Under the pieces are notes generated by a model that was given only the letters and a program-made list of their open reading frames with translations, was not told where the DNA came from and did no database searches. Positions 1 to 11,382 of a DNA stretch of 64,000 bases are shown piece after piece. How positions within the stretch are numbered: the stretch's first letter is position 1; each line of letters starts with the position of its first letter. The stretch comes from Rhizophlyctis rosea (Eukaryota > Chytridiomycota > Chytridiomycetes > Rhizophlyctidales > Rhizophlyctidaceae), in contig JADGJC010000053.1 in the NCBI GenBank assembly GCA_027596075.1, positions 2,175-66,174 of the forward strand, in the 5' to 3' direction. Both the position numbers and the translations under genes were made by a program.

Positions 1-309
1 CGCCCGCCCCGGCGGGCCCCCCGGCCCGGGGCCCGCCGGGCCCCGCCGCGCCCCCGGGCGCCCCCCCCCGGGGCCGGCGCCGCCCGGCGCCTTGAATGCT
101 AGATCGCGAAAGTTTGGAAGTTTGAAATCAGTGGATCGGCTTGAAGGGAATCAGATGCTGCATCGAATTGAGTTGGATTGGATTGGCTGGGGCTGGAATG
201 TTACATGGAGGGAGCTGACAAATGCCATGTGGAAGAAGTTGGCTGGAAGGCATAGGAAGGATGGGAGGATCTTGAACGGGGTTTGAGTGTGCGATGGACG
301 TGGTAATTG
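1..309. other. Contig edge: GC-only block and 5' flank of chitinase fusion
   Basis: The first 91 bases contain only G and C. Ordinary mixed sequence follows from about position 92. No convincing exon is seen between 92 and 309. The missing signal-peptide exon of the downstream gene may lie here or beyond the window edge. The GC-only block looks like low-quality assembly end or an extreme low-complexity run rather than coding sequence. Confidence 0.6.
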
Positions 310-3300
310 ATGGTTGTCGCCAACATCTCGCGAGACCCTCCAACTCAATCTCACCCATCCACAGCCGACCCAGAAGTCTACACCTCCGAAACAACCCTCG
401 GCACCCCGGGCTACTCCGGCGCCACAAAACTGATGAAAATCGTCAACATGTGCCCACACAAAATCTGGCCCGCAATCCAAGGCAAAAAAGACGCCCCCGT
501 CCCCGCCGACGGCGGCTTCGGCATGGCACCAGGCGTAACCGTCAACGTCAACGTACCTTGGGACTGGGAATCCGGTCGAATCTGGGCCCGCACAAACTGT
601 AAAACCAACAACGGGAAAGTATTCTGCGAAACCGGCACATGCGGAATCCCGGAGAACAACTACGGTATTCAATGTCAAGGAAACGGCGGAATCCCACCAT
701 ACACAATCGCAGAATTCACACTCCACGGCTGGGGTCCGAAAGACTACTACGACATCTCCCAAGTCGACGGCCACAACATTGGTAAGTAGGAGCAATCGTT
801 ACTTTTGCAGAGATTACGTCGGTGTTGCGGTGTGAGAGACATCATATGCTTCCTCCCCATCACTGCTGCCAACTGTCCCACCATCAACCTAACCACACCC
901 CACCACCCCCACAACCACAGGCATAGCCGTAACAGTCCTAAAAGGCACCAAAATCAACGACCCAGAAAAAGCTCCCCCCGCCTACGACTGCGGCAACCCT
1001 TCCTGCCGCTTCGACATCGACAAAATGTGTCCACCAGAACTAACATTCAAATCCGACGACCAGAAGCGCGTCATCGCTTGCGGGTCTATCCACAACGCCG
1101 TTGAAGATCTCGTTCACAGAACCTTCAACCCCGACCCGTTAGTGAAATGGTTCAATGACGATAACATGAGACATTTACTGGGGTGTGTTGCGCCGGATTA
1201 CGGGTACTCGAAGTTGGATGTACGGCCGGAAGCGGTGGGGAATGTGTGTGATAATGCGGAGTGGCCTAGCGTTCAGGAGGGGGGGAATTGGCCTAATAGG
1301 TATGATGAGGTGTTTAAGAAGAGGTGTCCAGGTGGGTTTTTCGCAGTGTGGGGGGCACGTGCGTGAGAAGAGTACTGGATGAAAAATTGGCAACGGGGCA
1401 TGTCTCGGGTGATATCCAGTTTGCTGAACAAAACATCAACCGACTTCCGCTCAATCAGACGCCTACTCCTGGCAATTCGACGACATGTCCTCCACCTACT
1501 TCTGCCTCGACGCCGACTACCAAATCACGTTCTGCCCTCCCGCTGAATGCGGAAAAGATGCCGGTGGCAAAACATGTGATAACAACTACTGCTGCTCTTC
1601 CTTCGGAGCCTGCGGGCTGGGCAAAGGATACTGTGATGCCGGGTGTCAATCGAACTGCAACAGTTTGGACGATTTCCCGCCGCCGGATCATTGTAATAAT
1701 GGGGCGTTGACGAAGGTTGTTGCTTATTACAGTAACAGGTATGGTAAATGTTGTCTTGTTGCCATTAAGGCTGAATGTATCGGGGGAGATTCGACTTTGT
1801 TCGTATTGACTAATCATTTCGTCATGTTTTGAATTTAGTGCCGCGGACCGTGGGAACGGATTGCCAAACTGTAATGGAGTGTTGCCAGCTCTCGCACCTG
1901 AGGATATCAAGACGACTGGTATTACACATCTTGTTTACGTAAGTCCGTCCCATCACCTATTCTGCAGCACCATCACTTCCACTTCACATCCCTAATCTCC
2001 CCATTTCCCTCAACACACAGGCCTTCGGCATCATAACCCCCCAATTCACACTCGGAACCTCCCGCTCCTCCGACGCCTCCCTAATTCCGCGCTTCAACGG
2101 CCTCAAAAAATCAAACCCATCCCTCAAAACCCTCTGGGCAATCGGTGGCTGGAACTTCAACTCCGACTCTTCCACAGCCTCCCGCTTCTCCGACGCTGTA
2201 ACCGACTCCGGCAACCGCGCAACCCTCGTCGCCGACGTCATCAAAAGTGTCGTCAAATGGGGTTTCGACGGTGTGGACTTTGACTGGGAATGGCCCGGTG
2301 TGGAGAGAGGTGGACGCGACTCCGACCCGCAGAATTACGTCCAGTTCATTAAGGAACTCCGTGCGGCGGCGAATAAGGCGAATGTTCAGCTTTTGATTGC
2401 TATCACCGTCCCCGCGCGAATGGACAAGCTTGGTTCCTATAACTTGGAGCAACTCCAAAAGGACGTCGATTGGATCAATCTTATGACGTATGATTTCAAC
2501 GGTAGCGGGAGCGGAGGTGGGGCTGGCAACGCTGCGGATGTGGCTACTGCGTTGGCGGGCGGATACAACTCGCCGTCACCGAGTACGTGGCCACAGAGTG
2601 CTGGTGTTCAACCGCATACCAGCATTTTGGACGTTGATGACGCTGTGAAGGGGTTCTTGAAGGCGGGTGTGAGGAGGGAAAAATTGGTTATGGGGATTGC
2701 GTTTGTAAGTGTTGCTGTTGTTTTTCTTATCCACTGTTTCGTAAACAGGATGGGTTCTCCCTTTTCGAATATATGATCGGACTAAGGGAGCGACTAAGAA
2801 ACCCTGCCCACTAATAATCCCCTCCCTTCATTTACAAATCACAGTACGGACGCAACTACCAACTCTCCAAACCCGACTCGTGTAACAAAATGGGATGTCC
2901 CTTTTCTGGTCCTGGAGCTCCCGGTGTGTGCACCAACACCGCCGGGTTCCTATCTTACAACGAAATCCAGGACATGATTTCCAAGAACCACGCAACACCG
3001 TCAAAAGATGATAACACGGACACCGCATACGTTTCTATTGGTAGCAATTGGATTTCGTAAGTTTTCGTTTTCACAATTAAAAGACCCGCAAGCACAGATT
3101 GAGATTTTGATGTTGATCATTCCCTTTTCCCTGCAGATACGAAACCCCCGACACACTCCAACGTAAAATGATCCTCGCCAACAACCAATGTCTCATCGGT
3201 GTTTCCGTCTGGTCAAGTGACTTGGACCCGGCTGGGTTGCTTCTTCTCTCAATTTACGGCCACGCCAACACTATCGGCAACTCTCGCACCACATGTGCGG

Positions 3301-4277
3301 GTGATGGTCGATTCCCCACGACGAAGGCTAACGCGGTAGCGTCGCTTGACTGTCCTTACGGTGGTGGGAAGATCTCACGGCCGTGTAATTCGGGTGGGAG
3401 TTGGGGGGATATTAGGAATGAGTGTGATGATGTTGACACGAGTATGTTGTTTCCCCTCATGATTGCCTTTTTGTGTTGCATTGTTCATTTTCAAATACTC
3501 ATATACTCTCTGATTTGTTTTGAAAAACCAGAATTCCTCAGCGACGACTTTAAGAACTGCAAAAACGGTGTATCAATTGACACTTCCATGAACTCCCTTG
3601 GGTTGACGGACGTCAGTCACACCGGTGGTTCGTCCAATACCCGTAAACGCAAGCGAGAGGAAATGCCCATCCGGCCCGCTCATGCCCGTCCTCGCAGTTT
3701 CATACCTGACGACGTCGAAGAGATCGAAATCGAGGGACTGGTGAAACGTCAAGCGTCAACCACCACCTCGCGTGCATCTACGACAGCATCAGCATCGTCC
3801 ACAACTACCGCCGCTGCCTATGCGTCCGTCACGGATCTGTGGGACTTGTTGAAAAGTGTATCTACGGGTGATCTCCCAAGTGTTAAAGGCGTGTACGCTA
3901 CAAACAGGCGCAACACCACAACTGCTTCGATCCCATCCACAAAGTTTGCAGTATTGTCTTCAACCACGTCAAGCTCTACCACCGTCTCACCAACTGTCAG
4001 CTCTTCCCGTACCTCCACATCTCCCGCACCAGTGAGCACCACCACATCCCCAAAACCCGCATCAACCTCCGCAGCACCAGTCACGACCACCACTTCCCCT
4101 CGACCAGCATCCTCCAGTGCTGCTGCCACCACTTCTTCTCCCAAACCGGCTTCTACCACCACCTCCTTCCCAAAACCGGCTTCAACCACCACCTCCTCCC
4201 CTAAACCCGCCTCTACCACAACTTCGCCTAAGCCGGCTTCGAGCCCTACCAAAGCAGCCACAACCACTACGAAGTAG
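310..4277 (+). CDS. Thaumatin-like / CBM18 / GH18 chitinase fusion, secreted, 5' end uncertain
   Basis: Predicted chitin-degrading wall protein of about 1069 aa if it starts at 310. Exons: 310-781, 921-1331, 1459-1738, 1839-1938, 2021-2704, 2845-3056, 3137-3441, 3532-4277; all junctions are GT-AG and phase-consistent. Residues ~30-325 are a full thaumatin-like domain (NMCPHKIWPA start, GRIWART, AEFTL, DYYDIS, VDG, and a closing AYSWQFDD/ITFCP segment). Residues ~325-358 form a hevein-type CBM18 (CGKDAGG...NYCCSSFGACG). A GH18 barrel follows from ~380, with AIGGWNF, the catalytic DGVDFDWEW (acid Glu ~511) and MTYDF. The C-terminal ~180 residues are Ser/Thr/Pro repeats typical of O-glycosylated stalks. 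Dibasic KRKR and VKRQ sites precede the tail. No signal peptide is visible at 310. A possible acceptor at 363-364 suggests that an upstream exon is missing, so the N-terminus is provisional. Confidence 0.88.
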
Positions 4278-4734
4278 ATCAGTCCTGAGAGCAACGATGT
4301 CTTGCATCACCTGGTTTATTGAGGAGAATTAGACGGGTATATATATAGATATTTGGGGATTAGTTTGGGAAGTTTTGCGTCCCCATATCGGGGATAGCAA
4401 ATGCTGCCGAGGGTGTATCACATTGTAACTAATATATTTTGATGAGACTTATGTCGTGTTTTTTTTTTCTTTTTGGATGTATGGTGCACCATTGGGAACT
4501 TAATGGGGGATGCTGGTCATTGTGATGGGGGAACTTGGATATGTGGGTGCTGGACCTTTATCCATACGTTTGGACAATGCTTCTGTACCGTTTACATGTA
4601 TTCCAACCGTAACGCTCAATGACATTGCAGAATCATCCTGAAACCCAATGACGCATATGAAGGGTTGAGTTGGAATTGGTTTACTGGGCATTTCGCACCA
4701 TATTGAGAATGTTTGACGTGACTGCAGCAGTGTG
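4278..4734. other. Convergent intergenic region
   Basis: This holds the 3' flanks of the chitinase fusion (+) and the Cys-module gene (-), whose stops face each other. It has an AT-rich stretch at 4338-4352 and a T-run near 4460. No gene is seen. Confidence 0.7.
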
Positions 4735-6855
4735 CTAATCTAGTTCGTGCTCTACTTCATCTTGATCTGCACTGCACAACCCAAAGTTTTCGTTTGATGA
4801 GCACAGCTTCCGATCAAACTTTCGACGTCCGCGAAGTCTAGCATTTGACCTTCGTACTTGGCGTTCCAGCGTTGTCTCCTTTCCCATCTTGATTAAACCC
4901 AGCATACCCTCGCCCGTCTCAGCTCCTACCATGACCTCCCCCCTCCTCTGCCTGTCAACTTCTCTCACATAATCGCAGGCCACGCTTGCGCTGGAGGGTC
5001 TTTGGTTGTTGACAGGCGCCAGAACGCATTGAATGACGTAACCATTCTTGTGGTAACCTAGAAAGCACAATCTTGATCAGCCTTTGGTCAAGGGCATAGT
5101 CTTTCAAAAGTAAGTGATTGGACTCAACTGACACCAGCCACCCCATACCACCGCAACTCCCCGGACATCGTCGCTTGAGTTCCGCATCTGTGGCAGCATG
5201 TGTGCAGAGTAACGGCGAATGATCACCACGGCAGTATGGGCAATACAGCCATCCGCAGCTTGGGTTTGAGCACTTGTAGTTGATCAAAATGCTGGGATGC
5301 GGATGAGAGCGACGGAAGTAGTATGCTGCGAGTAAACAATTGTCCGAGTCAATGGAGGCGCAGAAACAGATCTCGTGCAGTTCGATGGATTTACCTTCTT
5401 TCCGCCCATTGTTACACTTTTCGCAACATGTCAGTCTGCATGCAGGTGTTGTAGCGGGTGGTTGACAATATGGATGGTGAGCTTTCAGACAGATTGGACA
5501 ATATTCGGCTCCGCACGTGCTCTCCGTGCATGTGAAACTTCGCAAATGACGAATGTGTTTGCAAGATGGATCGGCCTCGCCAAACCTTTGCGCTGCGGCG
5601 GCAAATAAGCTTCAACATCCCATCGACATCCGAAGGCATCAGGTAGCAGAGCAGCAACCCACCTTCTTTAGTTCCATTCGGACATTCTTCGCAGCAAAGT
5701 ATGTCGCAGCCGGGTAAGGGAGGAGGAAGGGCGCAGAATGGCTCGTGACGTGTAAGGCACACGGGGCAACAGCTGGCTTTGCAGGATCGGTTCTGGCATT
5801 CGTAATGAATGACATGCCGGGAATGTGCACACTTGGTCTCGGGCTGAGCATTTGGATGACGGTTGGCTGCGTTGAATGGAGTTACGAGACAAGATGGAGG
5901 CAGAAAGACGGAGGACGTGAACTTACCTATCAGCAATCCACTATCGCAGTGAAGACAGCACTCATGCGAACAAGAAAGTCTCAAGCTCGAATCTACGCAG
6001 CTACCCTTCTCCAGTCTGCCAGCTACATCCGGAACGGTACAGAATGGTTTATGAACTTCGCGACATGTTGGGCAATGAATGGCATTGCATTTCTTATTGG
6101 AACATTTGTAAAAGTGGATATGGCGTGGATGGATGCAATCAGACGAAATTCCGTAGCGGCAGTCGGCTTGAAAAAAAGGAAAGCAAGGCATGACAATGGA
6201 AGGTGCATGTGAACAACTTGCCTCATTGAGAGATTCTCACAGACTCTCACCTCTTTTGACACCTTTCCTGCATTTCGCGCAATCCTCATGTTCGAGTCGC
6301 TTCTTCTTCCGCACCAGTTGCTGCACGGGATACGAATCAAAGGGTTTGGGGTGGCATGTGCTGCTTGCCGACTGTTGAAAAGCTCGGATCTGTAGAATGC
6401 GATGGAGAGACATTGGGCCAAATCGGATGTAGGTCTTTATGCATGGGCGGAATAAACACGGGCAAACGTCACGGTGTTAGGTTGAATACGGAAGGGGTTT
6501 CTGGATGGAATCTTACCCAATATGAAATATACACTTCTCGAAACCACATGGTCCAGCCTTCCTCCCATCCATGATCCTGTTTGACAAAGTCCCAACAAGT
6601 ACGTCGCGTGCCTTCGTGTGCAGTCATGGCCAGACGCATATCCCATTCCATCCGCGCTATGTGTTCTGCTTTCAGTCTTTCAGCGACTATGTCTTCGTAA
6701 ACAGCTCGTAAGGTCTGACAAGTTTGCCGAAGAGTGAGCCAGGAGGAGATTGGCAAGTGAGCGTGGAGTAATGCTCGGGAGTTGGGGTTGGACAGGAATG
6801 TAAGGAGTTTGTCCGGTGAGCCGCGGAGCTCGAACTCTATTGTTTTGAAAGGCAT
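4735..6855 (-). CDS. Tandem Cys/His zinc-module protein (possible F-box-like N-terminus)
   Basis: Predicted 539-aa protein with seven exons: 6855-6517, 6389-6251, 6166-5927, 5866-5663, 5592-5395, 5325-5149, 5057-4735. Exon 1 (113 aa) has a helical LPISSWLTLRQTCQTLRAVY stretch that loosely resembles an F-box; this is weak. Exon 2 carries a partial module (HEDCAKCRKG). Exons 3-6 each encode one module: C-x4-C-x4-C-x2-C-x3-H-x3/4-C, then a CC-x2-C-x2-G ending such as LCCEECPNG. The spacing recalls the distal half of an IBR/RING-type zinc site. Every intron from 2 to 6 interrupts a Gly codon in phase 1, so the array grew by exon duplication. The last exon is basic (Arg/Lys-rich) then acidic. A ubiquitin-ligase or adaptor role is inference only. 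The ATG at 6855 is the first in the open frame. The gene converges on the chitinase fusion. Confidence 0.8.
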
Positions 6856-8672
6856 TTTGGGTATGGCAGATGATAGGATTTAGGAAGGAAAGTATGCACA
6901 TTGAACCAAAGCCCTGCCTATCAAGCTATTGTCAGTAGGGGCTCCCTGGAAGTTATCCACCTTTTTGTAGCGTTGATGTTCATCCAGCTTTCTCCCTCCA
7001 GTTCGGGACCAGCGTGTGGCGGAGTCACCAAACGGGTGGCAGCCTCGGCGCTGTCACTGTGCCGCTGGGCCCGGCTCCAAATTGTTTGGGCTCATGAACA
7101 AACCCTGGGCAGTAGGCCTGTGCAAAAATCTCCGTTCAACCTTGCCAGGATATCAGCGGCGAGGCCAAAATGGGCTGCCTTTCATCCCCATATCAGTAGC
7201 TCACAGATCGCGCGACTCGGTTCAATGAGTACAGCATCCTGCATACGTCTCCATATTGATGAATAATCAAACTGTCAGCAGTCGGGCACCAACAAAGGCC
7301 TTCAGATTCAGGTACCACATCTACCACTGTCAGAGTCGCCAAATATGAGCCCGACACCAGCCGGACGACAAGAAGTCGGCTCATGTTACCCAGTCCTAAT
7401 CGCAGCGGTCAAGCAGAGTTTTTGGAATGGGGTCAACACCACAATCCTTTCACTCAAATGGCACCCCGTAAAATGGTGGTGAGGAATGCAAGACTCATCG
7501 GGCGAGAAGAGAATGTACATTGAATATAAACGCACACTGTCCGTACACCACTGATCCAATGCGGAGATGTATTCAATGAAGGCCTATTGCCTCCGTCCTC
7601 GCTCCGACATCGCAAAACCATCGCCAAAAGGATTGTCCACAATTCGTTACACAAATGAACGCTGCATCATATACAATGCAGGGAGCAGAATGTAAATGAC
7701 CTGATATGGAATAAGGCATAATGAACAACTGGCAATGTCTTCAGGTTGAGTCACCCTTAGAGGGGCGTCCTCTCCCATTCCAGCCGAGTGTATCGTGTTT
7801 CATCCATCTCCCTCCTGGATTTGAGATCATTCTTTCAACACCTTCACCAAATTGGCACCTTCAAATTTCGATACTCGTTAGTCTCAACCAACTCAAACTC
7901 AAAACGCGAAAAAAGACAAATGGCCAACCCTCTCACAACGTACACCCCTCAAGATGCCACGGGTGAATTGAGTGAGATCCCCATGCAACTCTCAATAGAA
8001 CACTCACTCAAAGACACGATGGCAAACTAGGTCGCACATTGGACATGAGCAAATTGAGACTATGGCAGCACAATGCCGGAAAGGAAAAAGAAATGTTCAG
8101 ACTCGTCATCAAGATTTAGAGTGCATGTATGCTCGTGGGGAGCATATGGACATTGCGGAGACGAATACAGTACTTCACAGTTGGTAAAAGAGACTGTGTG
8201 TCAACTGGCCAAGGCAGCCTTCCAGGCAAGGATTCCGCTTGAATGATAGGGAAGGATCATTGGAACGACCAACCTTGTATAGGGGAAGTCAGCCAAAAAG
8301 GTAAATTTTTCTCACGAGAATGAGGGTTCACGAAGGAATTCGGTGCAGTCCTCCTTTAGTCTTCAATGCAATCACGCTCCGTTCCAGCGTGAGCCTGCAA
8401 ACAATAAAAGCCGTTTGTGCACACTCAAAAAAATAGCCTTTTTGATCCTCCAATGTGGGTCGCTCGCTACACCGTAACCGCGGTCAACCCGTCCCGCCCA
8501 GGGATATTGTGGGTTCCCCTCCCAATCGCGAGTACGTCGATGTATATCAAACACCCTCATCCAAACTGCCAGTCCAGGAACAGTACATCAAAGTACCTCC
8601 AACCCGTATACCAGAGACAGCCTTCATAAGAGTGGATATGGAGCCCCCGGTTGTGCACATTTATTTTTTTTA

Positions 8673-8750
8673 ATTCTTCGACAACATAGCCCCAGCATTT
8701 GCTCCACTGTCAAACTTCCCGACAGACATCTGTCCCAAACATTACACAAG
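8673..8750 (+). repeat. Dispersed repeat, copy 1
   Basis: The first 26 bases are nearly identical to the start of 10250-10325 (one A/G difference), and the following ~50 bases are roughly 70% similar. Both copies have the same orientation. Neither shows coding potential or terminal inverted repeats. Confidence 0.5.
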
Positions 8751-10249
8751 CACTCACCAAACCGGCAAACTCTAACAATCAGATAGCAAGCTACACTAAC
8801 AAATTTGAAAACCTGGGAATGGAATGTCGTCTTGTCCAAACATGTGAATTGCCAACATGACAATGCGTCTGCTTGTGTGTAAGACATAAACTGACCGGAT
8901 GGGAAGAAAAATGATCAGGAAAAACTAACACACACACACACCGGGGGAGAATATTGTTGTGCGTATTCAGATTGCCAGAATGCAGGAACATCGGCAGGAC
9001 GCTTTCAGGTGCACAACGGTTTGAGTAGTGGGTGCAACTCTATAGGGTTGTTCAACCCTTGTTCACGAGAAGAAACTGAACAACCGACTGATGTAACCCA
9101 TTCCTGGCGGTCTGCGATCCCCTGTGCAAATGCATCATCTCCTTAAAAATCGATGTTCAACATTTTCAAGGCGACGCACAACATCCCTGATATTGAGCGA
9201 CACAAAAAGGAAACACCACCTCAAGGTGTGCAGGTGTGCGTAGGCCCCAACACTGAGTAGCTTGACAAACCAGTGCGACTATAAGCATTGCACTTTTTGT
9301 CTATCTTTGCTTCAACAAGTTCGGTCCTTGAAAGGATTCAATTAACTGGTGACACCCCACCAGGTCAAGCTTTTCCAGATTCTAATTGCTCCACAAAATC
9401 TGCCAAAGAACACAAGAGGAAGCCAGAAATGGGACGCACGCCCCGTCCGGACGAAGCACAAAAAGCATAAAAGTCCATACCAGATGACGTATCGCCCGTA
9501 CTGAATAATGGTTCCTGCATTGAAATCAGCATAGATATGGAGGAGAGCACCTGAACTTCGATTGCGCTAACGGATACAAGTAAGTATTTCGTCAGGTATC
9601 CACGCATAACAATGCATATAAGAAGATTCAGAAAGAGGAAAAAGATATGTTCGGCAGATGCGGACGACGTCTGGTACATGGATCTTTGACATCCGCAAAG
9701 CACATCCTCGTCAAAACGATCCGCTCATGTCAAAATGATGCTGCACATCAGCAAATTTGAATGCCAAGAGCATCATGGTCTGACAGGAAAAAGAATTTAC
9801 CCAGAAAAGCCAGATGGAGGGCCGATGGAAAGGCTGTCAAAGGCCGACGCACGGCACATGTACAGTTCTTTCAAGATGATGGAAGCCGATCGATGTGGAT
9901 GGTGGTGTACTGTGGTGGGTCCCGGCAACAGCCCGCGATATTTCACAACCGAAGGTGTGATTTGCGGCCCAAAAAGAACGGCTCCCCTGGCATTTTCCCA
10001 GCGTGAAAACGGTTCGTCCTCACATCATAATGACTGTAACCGAGTGATACCGCTCGAGAATATCGGCAATTCGCTCCCGATCCGAAAGTTCGCCGATACA
10101 CATGTCAATGAGGGCCCAAATTATGTACAACCCATCAGGACTTCCCAACCACCCTTGCAGCATAGTGCACAGCGTTCATCCTCGCCCTTATAGCACAGAT
10201 TAGAGTCCAACCAACAGACTGATAAAGCACCAGACTTGTGCAAACTCCT

Positions 10250-10325
10250 ATTCTTCGACGACATAGCCCCAGCATGTTGCCCCACTTTCAGACCTTCTTT
10301 TCAGACATTTTCCCAACATACAATA
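10250..10325 (+). repeat. Dispersed repeat, copy 2
   Basis: Partner of 8673-8750, about 1.6 kb away in direct orientation. It lies about 75 bp past the stop codon of the CHTOP-like gene, so copy 1 may derive from a duplicated gene 3' end. Confidence 0.5.
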
Positions 10326-10397
10326 TTTGCCCTCCCTCCGACTGACTCATTCCCACACCCCACCAACGAACATAGACCACCCTACCACCCACCCACC

Positions 10398-11382
10398 CTA
10401 CCCCTGCATATCAACATCCCCCTCATTCTGTTGCGCCATATACTCATCCAACTGCTCATCCAACTTCCACCTCGCACTCTCCGGATCAGCCAGCATATAC
10501 TGATCCATCTGCTTATCCAGTTCTTCCTTCGTCCGTGCACCGCCAAAACCACCACCACCCCTCCCCCCCGCACCCCTCCCCCTAAACGAACTACCCCCAC
10601 GAAACCCGCCCCGGAACCCCGCCCCGCCACGACCCCTATACGCCGTCCCACCGCCACGAGCGCCCCTGAATCCGAGTCCGCGGGGTGCGAAGCCGCCTCG
10701 TCCGCCGCGGAAGGGGGGGTGGGCGCCGCCTCGGGGTGCGTAGGGGACGGGACGGACGGGGGATTTGTAGATTCCGCCGCCGCGGGGGCCGGGGATTGCG
10801 CGTGGGGGGAATGGACGGCGGTGGGGAGGTGGTGGGATCGGACGGAGGTGGTGGCGGGGTGGTGGGTGGGGGTGGAATGCGGGTGGTGGTGGTGGGGGTG
10901 GTGCGGGACGGTGTTGGTGTTGGGCTTGTTGGTTGATTTTTTTGAACCTGAGTGGTTTTGTGCGTGCGGCGATGGTTATAAATGTGGTCGAATTCTACTT
11001 TCCCAGGCCATGGTCGCACTGAGAGGAGTATGACTTTCCGAATCCGTCAAGACAAGACCAAACCCTGTGGCCTCGCCCTATGGTCCACTCAATGCCTCTC
11101 ACCATTCTTCACAAAGGATATGCGCTGCCCGCACTTTTGCGAGTTCGCGCTCGCAAGTCGTTCGCGACAAAACCTTCTATTCGTGCCATCGGCACCGTCT
11201 CCCAACAACCCTGCCATCCCACCTCCTCGGATTCTCATCTTCCGTCCAAGCAACGCAAACACACACCTTTCAGAGAGGGAGACGGGCTCCTTTGTGACGA
11301 CGACAGTACGTCGTTGAGCACCCGGTGCAGGGTGTCCGTGTCCGTTCACACCATTTGCTTGCCGCCCTTGTGGTCTGGCCAT
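10398..11382 (-). CDS. CHTOP/FOP-like RGG-box protein (mRNA export family)
   Basis: Predicted 221-aa nuclear RNA-binding adaptor. Exon 1 is 11382-11267, the intron 11266-10948 (319 nt) and exon 2 10947-10398. Splicing AG|G restores the conserved N-terminal motif SLSERFKKINQQAQ, equivalent to the SLNERF segment of animal CHTOP. The middle is Pro/His-rich, then Arg-Gly rich with many GGFRGG/RGGRGG repeats, the expected arginine-methylation and RNA-binding region. The C-terminus has the FoP-duplication motif twice: TKEELDKQMDQYM and KLDEQLDEYM, followed by an acidic end. In animals CHTOP works with TREX and binds PRMT1; the same role here is inferred. No RRM is present, which separates it from ALY/REF. 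It is divergent from the glutaredoxin-like gene at 11955. The first half of exon 2 is C-rich and the second half G-rich on the coding strand. Confidence 0.82.

Larger units (their letters stand above)
6856..10397. other. Gene-poor region with a CA microsatellite and one copy of a dispersed repeat
   Basis: No reading frame here has a recognisable domain or convincing splice structure; the longest (9735-10193, +) looks random. A (CA)n run lies at 8928-8941. Positions 8673-8698 match 10250-10275 in 25 of 26 bases, with weaker similarity continuing for ~50 bp. The second copy sits just downstream of the CHTOP-like gene, in its probable 3' UTR. Confidence 0.6.

Noticed and set aside
151..795. 214-codon antisense frame over the thaumatin-like exon
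   Set aside because: Shadow of the real plus-strand exon, whose thaumatin-like motifs are clear.
6469..6855. Confident F-box assignment for exon 1 of the Cys-module gene
   Set aside because: The hydrophobic and helical pattern is only suggestive; the core Leu-Pro-x-Glu of typical F-boxes is not clear. Kept as a weak note only.
9735..10193. 152-codon open frame on the plus strand
   Set aside because: No recognisable content; it starts in an ordinary desert and overlaps another frame on the same strand.
10398..11382. ALY/REF identity for the RGG-rich gene
   Set aside because: ALY/REF also has the C-terminal FoP motif, but no RRM is encoded and the SLSERF N-terminus fits CHTOP instead.
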